In this document: piece after piece, positions 42,113 to 52,000 of the stretch
Layout of the letters: every line of letters starts with the position of its first letter
Numbering within the stretch: the stretch's first letter is position 1
Origin: Micrasema longulum
Taxonomy: Eukaryota > Arthropoda > Insecta > Trichoptera > Brachycentridae
Length of the DNA stretch: 64,000 nucleotides
NCBI GenBank assembly: GCA_022494885.1
Contig: JAGVSM010002796.1
Coordinates: 103,765 to 167,764 of the forward strand
Reading direction: 5' to 3'
The notes under the pieces: model-generated
The model's database searches: none
What the model saw: only the letters and a program-made list of their open reading frames with translations
What the model was told of the DNA's origin: nothing
Position numbers and translations under genes: made by a program

Positions 42113-42140
42113 ATGCTGCTTCTGCTGTCAATAATTACAG
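42113..42140 (+). CDS. Secreted cysteine-rich protein, exon 1
   Basis: Start of the window's only supported host gene. ATG 42113 in good context (ttaaaaATG) opens M-L-L-L-L-S-I-I-T and stops in phase 1 at donor acag|gtaaat. Joined to exon 2 (also phase 1) it completes a signal peptide of about 17-19 residues (MLLLLSIIT-V-FSSTGNA), then mature protein starting QEKCKG. Four exons (42113-42140, 45920-46046, 51124-51266, 62781-62922) agree in phase at every junction and give about 146 residues so far, with Cys spaced through all exons. The pattern (C..C...C, MxCVDxW...C, LLCAEG, EYLNHTDCF..V..DW..C, DIC) fits a family of arthropod secreted proteins of unknown function. Function is not known to me. 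The gene continues beyond the right edge. Introns are 3,779, 5,077 and 11,514 bp. Confidence 0.8.
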
Positions 42141-42168
42141 GTAAATATAATATTGTACACATACAGTA

Positions 42169-42330
42169 GGCCTTCCTTATAAACCTAGTATAAAGTTACC
42201 ACTAGGCATAGTGGTAAAATAAGGATAGAAATACCATTCTTATTTTACTACTATAATGAGGATGATATTTCCATCCTTATTTTGCCACTATGCCTAGGTG
42301 TAACTTTGAACTAGGTTTATAAGTAAGGCC
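42169..42330. mobile_element. Foldback MITE in intron 1
   Basis: About 70 bp at 42169-42238 is repeated inverted at 42262-42330 with a few mismatches. 'cttataaacctagt' and 'aggcatagtgg' occur in both arms. It starts 29 bp after the exon 1 donor. The arms would fold into a long hairpin in the pre-mRNA. It has no coding capacity. The superfamily and target duplication are not clear. Confidence 0.8.
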
Positions 42331-43079
42331 CGTAGTGTTTGAATGTTTAATTAGCCATGTTATTGTGTAAGTATATCAGTGAACCAAGTAAGCATATTAA
42401 TTTTATTTGTGTTAGTAGGCACAGTATAGTGTTATATTGGAAAACGTTCTATAGCGCGCACATAAGCAAATATTATTAACCCTTTTTTTGGCATGTATCT
42501 TATAGGACACATATGATTTATTTTTTCAAATGAACGAAAACACGAGTAAAACAATTAAAAATTATTTATTTATTTATTTACGGTTCCATGAATCTTTTAC
42601 ATAATTTCAATAAAACCAGTGAAAAAAAAACAACAAAAAATAACATAATATTAAAAAAAGAACAAAAACATCGAGAAAAGTAAACAATGGTATGTTTACC
42701 TACGTTATGTTTAATATTGTTGTATTAATATATAAAAAAGAAATATTACATCTGTAACAAATATAAATATTTACCTTTATAAAAGAAAGGCAAATAAAAG
42801 AAAATACATAGAAGTTTTTAAAATGGAGGAAGAAAAGAAGAAAAAAAAGAAAGTGCTTTTAAAGGAAAGTTAAATAATCTTTTTAAATTTTTTCATTAAT
42901 TAATATCATTGGTCTACTACTCGGTTAAAGTGTACAATCTACTTCCATTATCCATAAGGACAATTAGTAAGTACTCACAATATAAAATTGCAATTAAGAA
43001 ACGGATTGTGAAGGTGGGTTGCGCACGGATTGATGAATGGATCAAGCAAAATAGGTAAAATGTGTGTACGGTTTATGAA
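42331..43079. other. Intron 1, AT-rich
   Basis: 42560-42600 (atttatttatttatttacgg) resembles the minus-strand 3' end of a LINE, and the following AT-rich 300 bp may be its UTR. No exon seen. Confidence 0.35.
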
Positions 43080-43332
43080 ATTTGGTCTATATATACATTG
43101 GTTTTGTTTTTTTAATCATTTTAAATTACATTGTTTATTATGTTAATAGTAATTATGTAAATTAGATTTATTACGTTTTTTTTTATTATTATTTTGTTAA
43201 ACAACTAATTTAAGGCATGTTTCACATTTTGTAAAATGTTTCCCTCGGCACGGGACACCCCAGTGAGGGAACATTATTCCGTATAAAAAAAGAATACAAA
43301 CAATGTAATAGTTTAGATAAATAAATAAATAT
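43080..43332 (+). repeat. LINE 3' UTR fragment (family H)
   Basis: This shares with 2490-2741 a GC-rich patch (ctcggcacgggacacccca, 43233-43251) and an 'agataaataaataaat' end at 43316-43332. Confidence 0.5.
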
Positions 43333-43339
43333 GGGATTT

Positions 43340-44135
43340 GCAAAAAATAGTCTCTAGAATATATGATGTATGCCTGGAGAGCGAATTGGCGATGAACGAA
43401 AGTAAGTCAAAAGTGATGGTATTTGAAAGGGGAGTGAGGTTACTGACTGCATAATAAATGTAAACAACGAATGTTTCGAACAAGTACAAGAATTTGTATA
43501 TCTGAAAAACATGTTTTCAAGAGATGGTAGAACAGAAAAAGATGTTGAAAGGCGAGTAAATGCGGGCAACAAAAAATGAACGATGTACTAAGCACAGTAA
43601 TTGCTAATAAAAATATGTCAATCGAAGCGTAACTGGCAGTGCACAACGGAGTTTTAGTCCCAACAATATGTATAGAAGTGAAACATGGAACTAGCAGAAG
43701 AAGGATAAAAGCCGAGTAAACGCGGTTAAATGCGATCTCTTGGACAAATGTGTGGGAAATCAATGTATGACAGGTTTCAAATGAAGAAATCAGGCGAGAG
43801 TGTAAATCTGAGTTAAGCATAATTGACAACATCAAGAAAGGGTCTTTTAGATTGTTTGGGCATGTAGAACGAATGAACGACAAAAGAATGGTAAAACAAG
43901 TATACATGGCAAGAATGAACGGTAATGTGAGACGAGGACGACCAAGGAAGACGTGGCATGATCAGATAAACCAAAATCTTAAGTCCGGTCATGTCAAAAG
44001 TAGACAGAACCGAAGGGCATGTATGACAAGATGTATGAATGTGGAAGAAGCTAGGAATGTATGCCAGGATAGATGTGTGTGGCGATCCATTATTTTTGCC
44101 AACCTCTCCGGGGTAATGGCGTGATGGTAGTAGTA
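43340..44135 (+). pseudogene. LINE ORF2 C-terminal relic (RTE-like), longest copy
   Basis: This is the longest copy, carrying the part upstream of the block. In changing frames it reads 'MNESKSKVMVFERGV', 'FEQVQEFVYLKNMFSRDGR', 'DVERRVNAGN' and 'LAVHNGVLVPT'. An open stretch 43852-44124 then runs from FGHVERMNDKRMVKQVY to 'RRACMTRCMNVEEARNVCQD' and 'VWRSI'. It ends 'ctccggggtaatggcgtgat' plus ggtagtagtag. Several stops and frameshifts upstream. It lies in intron 1 of the host gene in the same orientation. Confidence 0.8.
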
Positions 44136-44749
44136 GTTACGTCAAATGATTCATGTTTTTTTTTTCTGTTTCAATCTACTTTTATATATTTATTAAATCT
44201 CATAACTCTTAACTTTCCAAAGATGAGTCTAGCTCTTGTGCTCGGAGAGTGACTTACACTGCTGTAGATATTCAGTCATTTGAAGTAACATAATTTAAAA
44301 AATGCATGAAAAAAAAATACAAATAGAGAGAAAAACAGAAAATAGTAATATAGTATTACTAATTAAAATATAATATATTCACTACTTTTTTTTATTCTTA
44401 AAAGCGGTTTTTTATAAATATGTATTCTGTTTGTGTAAGAAAAGGTTTTAGGCGTATATATTGTTGTGCTATATTTAGTTAATAGGTGCTAAACTTGATT
44501 TGTTTCTTTGTTGTTCTCATTATGTGTTATTTTCTAAATGTTTATATTATTTATCTCCCGAATTAAGTTGTTGTAACTCCTAAGAATGTAACTCAACGTA
44601 TTATACTTGTAAAATACTTTGTGTTTTATATAAATATTAAAAAAATGTTTTTTTTTAACCTTTAAACCATTAAATGAGACTGAAATGCTTGAATGAACTG
44701 TATACTCAACAATGTTTTAAGTACCTATGTCTTAATTTTTGAAAACAGG
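44136..44749. other. Intron 1, AT-rich, no feature seen
   Basis: No exon or repeat end recognised. Confidence 0.3.
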
Positions 44750-44880
44750 CTGGAAGTCTAGGCATTTACAAGGCTTACGACTTATCGTTGGTCGGTTTAA
44801 GTTATGACTTTACAAACTGTGCAACGTATATCATCCTGCCTATATTTACATTAAGCAGGTTCTCTTTTTATTACAGAACA
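44750..44880 (+). repeat. Repeat family C, fragment
   Basis: 'ggaagtctaggcatttacaa', 'ggcttacgacttatcgttgg' and 'cctatatttaca' follow the order of the 20948 copy. No inverted partner nearby. Confidence 0.55.
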
Positions 44881-44884
44881 GCCC

Positions 44885-45031
44885 TTGAGGCCTAATTACA
44901 GTGGTGAATTACAACAAAGTACTCCAAGCATTTTAAAATTCAGGTGTAATGTTTTATGTTCTCATCGGAAATCGAACCCAAAACCTTCCATGTATGAGTC
45001 AAGTGACAAATACACCACGGAGGCCATCAAT
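44885..45031 (-). repeat. SINE-A copy, partial
   Basis: Minus-strand head 'gatggcctccgtggtgtatt' and box B 'gggttcgatttccga' are present. The body is diverged and the 3' end missing. Confidence 0.6.
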
Positions 45032-45919
45032 ATATTTATAATTTTATTTTAGATGTAATAATCTCTTCTCCTTTCCTATCTCCTCTTTTTTCCTTCTTTC
45101 CATTGAGTAATAGTATTGATTTAAGGTAATTTATATGCAAATACAGTAATTTATATTTTTATATATCATAAGTTTTTTATTTTTTATTTTCGATGAAATG
45201 TGTTTTATCATTTGAATTGAAACTAAACTTTTATTTTATTGGTTGGTTGGGAGAAATTGCCGTTTTGCAATAGGCCTGCCAATGTACAATTAACATCAAG
45301 TACAAAAAATTAAATAAATATAAAATAATGATAATAAATAGATGTCTAAGAGGTTTGCGGCCTGCTAGATCCCATAACTGACCCCCTTAATCTCCGACCT
45401 GTATCCATTACCCAATCCCGCCTATCCCCTGATATACGGAGAAAAGAGGTAAAAAAAAAGTTTAAATGTTTTAAAATGTATTCAAAAAAAAAAAACTTCT
45501 TTCTTTTATAATATTTTTTAAAAGGTAACCTAATAAGTAAATAAAAAAATATATAATAACCAGCCCACCATCAAAAGACCTATGAGGCACCCCGTATATC
45601 GGGGACAATACAACCCATCCCAAAGCCATGACTCACCATAGACTATGGAGGTGTGAGGGCAACCCTTTGGAACTCCATTTCGCCACTTAAAGATACTGTT
45701 GACAGTTTAAAAATGTTATATTTAAAAATAATATTTTTTGACATTTATCCTTTATCTCCTGTACCTTTTATATTACGTAACCATCATAATTGCGTCTGTC
45801 ATTGAATTGCATTTTTAATTTTGAAATCTTGTTTTTTTTGTATGCATTGTCTATTTTGAGTATCGATGGTGTTTTTGATACGATGTTTTTATTTTCTAAG
45901 GCTTTCGTGTATATTCCAG
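45032..45919. other. Intron 1 end with LINE-like piece
   Basis: 45237-45300 (ttggttgggagaaattgccg ... gcaataggcctgccaatgta) resembles the segment near the 3' end of several LINEs, also at 58570 and 52215; orientation would be minus. GC-balanced patches at 45355-45430 and 45560-45680 are unrecognised. The acceptor for exon 2 is tattccag at 45912-45919. Confidence 0.4.
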
Positions 45920-46046
45920 TTTTTTCGTCGACTGGGAACGCACAGGAGAAGTGTAAGGGCGAGTTACGAGCTTGTCTGGCAGGAATGCCTTTAGAGGGAC
46001 AAAAAGGATTGCCTGCGTCGCTAGAAGAAGTCAACACTTTATGCAG
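45920..46046 (+). CDS. Secreted cysteine-rich protein, exon 2
   Basis: Acceptor tattccag|tt; the first two bases complete the codon split by intron 1. It encodes the end of the signal peptide (FSSTGNA), then mature sequence with Cys in EKCKGELRACLAGM and, near the end, EEVNTLC. Donor is gcag|gtagat, phase 2. Without the splice, the frame meets a stop at 46048, and an upstream open stretch with its own ATGs is intronic. The choice of acceptor rests on the perfect signal peptide formed with exon 1. Confidence 0.8.
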
Positions 46047-48779
46047 GTAGATAATTTGCCATATGCATGTTTTTAACAATAAGATAATAGGATTAATCTG
46101 ATTTTATGAACAAAGAAATACTTTTAAATTTATTGTGCAATGAGTAAACTCATTATTTTTTTGTTCGTTTGTAGATTATCAAACAAAACCAAATAAAAAA
46201 AATATATATCTATATGTATCGCATTATCAGCACTGTGATTTTTTGTAATTTTCAAATTATTCCACTCGTGACGTCACAAATTGGTTAGGTCTGCTGATTG
46301 GTGAGTTGGCTTCCCAAAAACCGGGAATCTATTAGAAAACTCTAAAACTGGTTTATTCGGAAGAACTGTGACGTCGGCGTCATTAAAAGTAGTATATTTT
46401 CATTAAAATTAAGGAGCTTTGAAATACTTTTAAAAACAATAATTTTTACCGCGTGTAAGAAAACATTTTAATATTTAATTTCCCGTAGCACTGAACTTTC
46501 TTATTTCTCAGTTTGTAAATTAGTTTTTAAAAATGGTCATTACAATTCCCTGTGTAATCGTTGTTTATAAAACCTCCTTTGAAGATTTCTTGAAAAAACA
46601 ACTACATAAGAAATTTGTTTCTTCAATGTCGTAAAAAGGGACATATCAATTATTTCCTGTTGACATAATTCAGAACGTTTCTATGACTCCCTTGATGTAT
46701 TGGAGGCAGGAAGTTTTTTTTAATCAGTTTTTTAAAGATAAAAAAATATACTATTTTTTTCAAAATTAAAAACATTTAGTTTTAGTTTTTTTATTATTCA
46801 ATTAAATAGTTAGTTTTATTTAAGTCAAAAGTTAACGAAATCAGTTGCGATATGAGAATATTCAAAGGTTATATTTATTTTATTCAAACCGACTAGTGTA
46901 ATCATAACATCTGTTCATATTGTATTTTATAACATTATGTACCTAGCTGCTTTAAACCTTAAACCGCATTTCTTTAGCTTATTTGAAAAAAAAAAGAAAA
47001 AAAAAAGAAAAAATTATAATATTTATATTAATATATAATATTATAATATTTTTTTTTTTTCAAAACCAACTTAACTTCTAAACACAGTTCTATATTTTAT
47101 TACTTTATATTGTATTTTTTAAATTTAATGTTGTTTATATACTCATATTTCATTAAACTTTCATGTATTTAAAAGCCTTATGAGCGTGTAAAATTAATAA
47201 AATAAAAATAACATAATTTCTCACAAACATTGTATTATGCTTTATTTTAATATTTCTACCCTAAAATATTGGAAACAACATTTTAATTCAAAGCTTATTC
47301 ATTATTTATTGTTATTTGTTTGTACCAAAAAAGTATTTCAATATTTTAAAAACCTTTGGAAATGTTAAAAATATATATAAACATATTTGTGAGCGGATAA
47401 CTTTTAGATTGACTATAAGCCGCGGAGTGATTTAATATGTGATTTCCTAAAACTGACAATCGTGTATCTGAAAGTATGTGCGAGTGACATTAGAAGCGAA
47501 CTTTTTTTAAAAATTCATTAACAAGCGAGTATTTTTCATTCTACAAAAATGCTCACAAAAAACGGTCTAATTATTGGATTAATAATCGGTTCAGTTCCCA
47601 CTGGCCAACTATCGCTAACAACGATAGTAAACCGGCCTTTAAGTAACAATACAATTGATTGAGATTGGCTATTATTTTTTGCTCTTTCTTATGTTCATTT
47701 ATTTACACTTTTCGCATTACAAGAAAATTTAATTGAATTCTTCCATATTTCATAGGGAAGTAAAAATACATAAAGTAATATATTTTTAAAATATAAATTG
47801 GATTTCTTCAGTCGATTCCCCTTATCAGTATCTTAAATAAAAATGTTTTTGTCGAATAATACCTTCAAGAGACCAAAATAAGAAAAAAAAAATAACTTCA
47901 CAGCAAAATTTTAAATTTTCTTGTTCAGTCATTTGAATTTTTCAAGTCGACATAAAATTAGAGCATGTACCCCATTTACGTTCCTTTTACTTCAGTTTCA
48001 AGTAATTATCTTACAATTTCACAATATTTGCACATCAAAGGTTAGGTGACGGAAAAAGTAAATAAAAAACAAGCTTCAATTAAAATTACATTCAAGCAGG
48101 ATTCTTCAAACTGTGACCGTAGGCCGTAAAATGATAAAAAAGTGTATGGTCACTAAGAAAATTGTCGTGAGTTTTATTCTGGCTTCGCATTTTAAAACAC
48201 TATAAATTTAAAAATGGTAAAAATAAATAAAATGCTATGATCCGACTTACAATCCCGTGATACTGTCGTGTAGTCACAAAGTACAGATTCAATCCCTGTT
48301 TTACCATAATTTGATATTCATTTTCGATCATTGAGTAATTTGAAAAAAAATAAAACTGGAAATTAAAAAAAAAAAGTTTTGGTAAAACAAGTGCATTTTG
48401 TACTTTTTTGTGCCTACATTCCTTTTTTTCTTCCTTTTATTCTCAATCAATATGATATCTTCACAAATCGGTAATAACGATAAAGATACAGTTTATATCA
48501 ATGTATTCAAAACAAGTTGTTATAAAAGAAAATCTGGTTTAAAAATGAGCGCATAGAAAACGGGTCGCCGTTGGCGTTACATCATTTTGACGTCACGCGT
48601 CATGGCCGCTGACTGCGCTTCTAATAAATGTTCTTAATGAGTATAGTGCGAAAACGTCACACGAGCCGTGGGGCGCGAAACTTCTCGTTTTCAGGTTATT
48701 CAAAATAATCATATTTTCACCCATTGCAGAAAATTTATCCGATATCGGTAAAAAAAATATTATAGGTCTGAAAAGGAAT
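46047..48779. other. Intron 2, first part
   Basis: AT-rich with low-complexity A and T runs at 46985-47065. CRE-like tgacgtca occurs at 46268 and 48588, the second in a palindromic context (gacgtcacgcgtcat). A GC-balanced patch at 48560-48690 is unrecognised. No exon seen. Confidence 0.35.
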
Positions 48780-49345
48780 AGCCTTTAGCTCTTACAGTGA
48801 ATTTTCTTTTATGGCATCAATCGTCTCAAAGCGTGTTCCTTTTAATAGCAATTTTAGTCTTAGGAAAAGAAAAAAGTCAGACGAAGCCTGGTCTGGAGAA
48901 AACGGTGCTTGGCTGATGGGATTAGTCAAATTTTTGGCCAAAAACTCTGAAACAATCACCGCTGTATAAGACGTTTTATCGTGGTGTAAAATTTTGAGAC
49001 GAGGGGGGCAGTGCCGCGTTTCATACCAAAAAATCTCAATGATGAGATGCTCAATAACACAGCAAGCTCTCGGATTGGTATACATCAATTTTTTTAACAC
49101 GATTTTCTTTGCCGATTTGATGTTTTCTTCGGTACTTGACGTTGCTGGACGTCCAATATGTCTATCATCATTTAAGCATTCACGAACGTTTTTAAGCCTC
49201 TAATACCATTTGTATGTCCGTGTTTTTGACAAACACGATTTCTATTCTAAGGCTTTTTTTAACATTGTCAATAATTTGGTACACGAAATTTCATTAGCAA
49301 TACAAAATTTTAGGCACGCACATTGTGCCAATTGTCCATTGTAAA
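48780..49345 (-). pseudogene. Mariner transposase, internally deleted
   Basis: Minus strand. From about 49345 downward come fragments of a mariner N-terminus ('KFCIANEISCTKLLTML', then 'RLKNVRECLNDDRHIGRPATSS'). The frame then joins at about 49100 directly to the C-terminal part (48792-49100): 'ILHHDKTSYTAVIVSEFLAKN', 'QAPFSPDQASSDFFLFLRLK', 'LKGTRFETIDAIKENS'. The first catalytic Asp region is deleted, and the second reads H-H-D-K where H-D-N is usual. Stops and a large deletion make it inactive. Related to DD34D mariners by motif. Confidence 0.85.
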
Positions 49346-49517
49346 AATCGCCACACGGCAATTTTTCGACTCACTCAAACAGACGCTGACAGAATACTGA
49401 GCATCCGATCGACATAAAACTTTGACAGATTGTCAAAAACAGTGCTATTAACGTGGTTTCAAAATAATAATACCGATTAATGAGACGCATTTCAAATTAG
49501 AAATTTCAGATTATTTT

Positions 49518-49562
49518 TGATCATATGATCATATATATATATATATATATGATCATATGATC

Positions 49563-49607
<45 letters not shown>
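49518..49607. repeat. AT microsatellite with palindromic ends
   Basis: tgatcatatgatca at 49518-49531 and again at 49550-49563 frame an (AT) run, making a 46 bp palindrome. A second (AT)n run follows at about 49565-49607. It can form a cruciform and is a site of likely length variation and assembly error. Confidence 0.9.
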
Positions 49608-49611
<4 letters not shown>

Positions 49612-49994
49612 CACTAGATACAACAATAAGCTCCCGTCTTGTGTTCCATCCAACCAAAGTTCATAGAACTCCATAAAAATAAGAAATGCAATTTGAAATT
49701 ATAATGTATTATTTTTTGCACAAAATATTAATAAAATAATAATTTGACGCAGCATGCTTGGTGTGTACATAAATAATAATTTATTTACCATTTATTCAAA
49801 CAAAATTACACTCGTTTACGTATTCACAAATTTTTCAAGGGTTTTAAGGCTGTGCCCGTGTTAAGCCATAATAATAAACAATAATGAAAAATACATAGTA
49901 AAAAAAATTGAATTTTATAATACGTGATGCAAAGATAAACAATCAAAATCGAAAAATAAAATACAAATAATAAATACTAAAATAATAACATAAT

Positions 49995-50075
49995 GGGAAA
50001 AATGCTTGTACTACTACTACCATCACGCCATTTTCCATAGAGGTAGGCAGAGAGAATGGACAAAATGCAAGTACA
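49995..50075 (-). repeat. RTE-like LINE 3' terminus
   Basis: ctactactaccatcacgcca at 50010-50029 is the reverse complement of the family end (tggcgtgatggtagtagtag), followed by 'ttttccatagaggtaggcag'. Only the extreme 3' end is present. Confidence 0.6.
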
Positions 50076-50109
50076 TAAATTACTATCATTAATATTGCAG
50101 TTACAGTTG

Positions 50110-50767
50110 CAAGGGTTTATTTATTTTTTTAAACACTTAATAAACATATACAGTTTTCATACATATGCATAAGGGCGGGCATATTGCCTTAAGGCTATTT
50201 CTTTCTACCTACCCAAACTGTTCAATTTGAGAAAATCAGTGGTACATGAACATATTGTTGTTTTATAATTAACATTATAAAACAAAATATTTTTAAACCC
50301 ATATATTTTTTAAGAAGTAAAAATTGACTTAACATCTACACTATACTATGAAGAAAGAAGGAGGTTAAAAGGGAAGGTAAGAGGGAGGTAAAGGGGAAAC
50401 CTTAAATATTTAGGATGTGACATTTCATACGTGATTTGAATGTAAATAAAGAAGAAGCGTGTCTGTCATTAGTGGGTAGATTATTCCATAATTAAGCAGC
50501 TACTACTGTGAAAGAGTGGAAAAAAATAGAGGGGTGAATGAGTATTGAAAGGGTTTTCTCGTTACTAGAACGAAGAGTTAGCCTATGCTGTGATAGAGGT
50601 TGGAAGACGTCTCTCAGATAAACAGGCAAAATGTTCACTTTACTTCCTGTCGAGATTTTGATTTTGTGTACTACTTCCCAGGCTCTCAGCAATTTCATCA
50701 GTATAACTTTTATCCATGTAAGTGAGCAATAATTTGTCGCCAGTAATTTAGGTGTTTTGGTAATCAA
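50110..50767 (-). pseudogene. LINE 3' end (family J)
   Basis: The minus-strand frame 50767-50492 holds 'VNILPVYLRDVFQ', 'HRLTLRSSNEKTLSILIH', then a stop where the 24941 copy continues. An AT-rich 3' UTR runs down to tttatttatttttttaaac at 50117-50135. 50195-50210 (ttgccttaaggctatttc) is a motif near LINE 3' ends. It lies 350 bp from exon 3, antisense to the host gene. Confidence 0.65.
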
Positions 50768-51123
50768 TTGTTTTTACACGCAGGATATGTGTGATTTCGT
50801 TTCTGCAATATCATTAAAACGATATTAGAACAGCTGGAAGTGGGCATTCATTTCCAGGTAAATTTGAAGTAATAAACAAAATATATAGTATTTTACGTTA
50901 ACTCACTTTTACAAACGCTGTTGTGTATTCATTTTCAAATCGCTAACGTGTCAACCGCAGCCGAAATAAAAAAAAAGTAAAAAGTAAAAAGCCGTTTAGG
51001 AATAATAGTTCAGTTAACTTTCCTCAATACGTGACTAACGGAGACTCGTTCAAAATCATAAGAACTGCAGTTTGATGGTTGGCAAGTAAAAATTAATTTG
51101 GTATTTTTTTCATTTACTTGCAG
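50768..51123. other. Intron 2 end
   Basis: AT-rich, ending in the acceptor ttcatttacttgcag at 51109-51123 with a good pyrimidine tract. Confidence 0.4.
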
Positions 51124-51266
51124 AACTTACAAGATGGGGATGGAATGCGTCGATAAGTGGAATAAAGAATGCTTACCAACAGATGTTCGATTGAGAGTGG
51201 AGAAACAAATGGCTAGTGCCCAATTATTTATGGGTTTACTTTGTGCCGAAGGGGACTTCAAAAAAG
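51124..51266 (+). CDS. Secreted cysteine-rich protein, exon 3
   Basis: Acceptor cttgcag|a; its first base completes the Arg codon begun in exon 2. It encodes TYKMGMECVDKWNKECLP, then an amphipathic stretch, then AQLFMGLLCAEGDFKK. Three Cys. Donor aaag|gtaagt (strong), phase 1. Reading on past the donor gives no similarity, which supports the boundary. Confidence 0.85.
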
Positions 51267-51459
51267 GTAAGTACCTCCTACAATCAACGATATTATATAT
51301 TTTAACAAAGATAAAAAGCATTTTTGAGCAGGGAATATATCTATCAGTCTAAAAATTAACTCTGAAAAGGCTGTGCTGAAAAATTCTATGATGTAACGTT
51401 GTGTTACTTTAAGCAACAGACGGAATATTCTTAAGTTCAGACACAAAAAAAAACTGACT

Positions 51460-52000
51460 TTTTGTTAAATAATTCTCTTTTCATAATTAATAAAAACGAC
51501 AGTACAATTAAGGGCTGTCAAATCAAAATAAACTATAAATCGTTAACACGCCGGTTATATAATTATCGTTCACTTTCGCCTACTACGAATGACCGACTGA
51601 TTGAACGAATTCTTATTAATAAATTAATTGTTAATATTCTTCACAATCCTTGCGCTCCAAAATATCTTGCGGAGAATTTCATTTACCTTTCTGATAATGG
51701 TCTTTTGCTCCGCTCTTCTCAGGAGAGAACACTTTCTATTCCTTGACATAGCGCATCATTTTCCAGCTATTTCCTTTGCGTCCAAGCCACTAGACTTTGG
51801 AATGAGCTACCCCTTCATGTGAAAAATGCACCTTTTCAAGCCACCTTCAAGAAACGCCTGAAACATTATTATATATCCCTAGAATCCCGAGTTTTTACTC
51901 CTTTTTTTTCTCAGATTTATTTTTTATCCCTTTTTCTTTCCTTGGTTCCTCTTTCTCTTTCCTTCCAAACTCTTTATCTGAACCCACATTTTTCTCATCA
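51460..52000 (+). pseudogene. LINE ORF2 C-terminus (family J)
   Basis: Plus strand: 'NPCAPKYLAENFIYLSDNG', 'LLLRSSQERTLSIP', then a stop. After a frame change come T-R-L-W-N-E-L-P-L-H-V-K-N-A-P and 'FKKRLKHYYISLES'. This parallels 24941-25222 almost residue by residue. It is 5'-truncated and sits 200 bp into intron 3. Confidence 0.8.

Noticed and set aside
45790..45919. Exon 2 of the secreted-protein gene extended upstream as a first exon
   Set aside because: An acceptor at 45919 joined to exon 1 at 42140 gives a far better signal peptide and matching phase.
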